Source: Algoriphagus aquimarinus (GTDB lineage Bacteria; Bacteroidota; Bacteroidia; Cytophagales; Cyclobacteriaceae). From it: a stretch of DNA of 64,000 nt. The position numbers and the translations under genes were made by a program. Below, piece by piece: positions 63,917 to 64,000 of this stretch; the stretch's first letter is position 1, and each line of letters begins with the position of its first letter. The notes under the pieces were generated by a model. The model worked only from the letters and a program-made list of their open reading frames with translations. It had not been told where the DNA came from and did no database searches. The stretch lies in NCBI RefSeq assembly GCF_900112005.1, contig NZ_FOKK01000010.1:124001-188000 (forward strand). Reading direction: 5' to 3'.

Positions 63917-63948
63917 TTTGGAAAAAAAGAAGCAAGACTCTACCTTTG
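63917..63948 (+). promoter_or_regulatory. consensus promoter at the window edge
   Basis: TTTG at 63917-63920 and TACCTTTG at 63941-63948, with a 20-base spacer, are a full consensus. The transcript (start near 63953) runs off the window. Its first bases can form a small GGAGA/TCTCC hairpin (63961-63979). Product unknown. Confidence 0.8.
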
Positions 63949-64000
63949 TGACACTTTAAAGGAGAGGAGTTATATCTCCCTACGGAACTGGCTTATGGTG

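Overview
The window looks like chromosomal DNA from a member of the Bacteroidetes, most likely a Cytophagales / Cyclobacteriaceae (Algoriphagus-like) bacterium. This is inferred from family content: tandem DUF4221 lipoproteins, DUF5777, DUF5683, DUF6249, a DAHP synthase/type II chorismate mutase fusion, and a LysRS with a C-terminal extension. Several promoters also fit the Bacteroidetes pattern (TTTG, about 19-20 nt, TAnnTTTG), and Shine-Dalgarno sequences are largely absent. The DNA is moderately A+T-rich. I see no rRNA, tRNA, CRISPR array, prophage or complete insertion sequence.

Layout. 1-5.1 kb (minus strand): M48 lipoprotein protease, lysyl-tRNA synthetase and proline dehydrogenase. 5.5-12.2 kb (plus): a complete phenylalanine/tyrosine operon, aroF-aroQ fusion, aroB, aroA, pheA, aminotransferase and tyrA. 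It is preceded by a consensus promoter, a 31-codon leader peptide whose codons 8-16 are almost all Phe/Tyr, a 9-bp antiterminator and a GAAA-loop terminator, i.e. a textbook transcription attenuator. 12.3-12.8 kb: a toxin-antitoxin pair whose ParE/RelE-like toxin is frameshifted at a T6 run. 13-16 kb: Kelch protein, SIMPL protein, methyltransferase and an orphan PycTM-type membrane protein. 16.3-28.3 kb: Tat-exported phospholipase C, a 39-aa membrane protein, a B12/radical SAM protein, dienelactone hydrolase, a secreted carboxypeptidase-regulatory-like protein, polysaccharide deacetylase, a NYN-OST-HTH protein and a Rossmann oxidoreductase. 28.5-46 kb (mostly minus): three DUF4221 lipoproteins, FNT channel, CotH-like secreted protein, DUF1080, a Rieske-YceI-DUF5777 operon, a phosphodiesterase-globin pair, esterase, OmpA lipoprotein, three GNATs, two DUF1801 proteins, a PqqB-like hydrolase, and an ECF sigma factor with a putative anti-sigma factor. 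46-64 kb: CCA-adding enzyme, TPR protein, an HTH protein, pyrG-yidC, parA-parB-DUF5683-dapB-lepB, ung, apaG, methyltransferases, and rpsF-rpsR-rplI.

How it works together. Most of the window is housekeeping: translation (lysS, S6/S18/L9, CCA enzyme), aromatic amino acids, CTP, lysine/cell wall (dapB), chromosome segregation (parAB) and envelope biogenesis (yidC, lepB). Single accessory or envelope genes are interspersed. The most informative regulatory structure is the Phe/Tyr attenuator. The most unusual unexplained structure is a set of intergenic elements bounded by degenerate purine/pyrimidine repeats in inverted orientation (terminal repeats of up to 30 bp at 27.4-27.6 kb and 19.1-19.4 kb). 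They look like small non-autonomous elements. REP-like palindromes flank the polysaccharide deacetylase gene.
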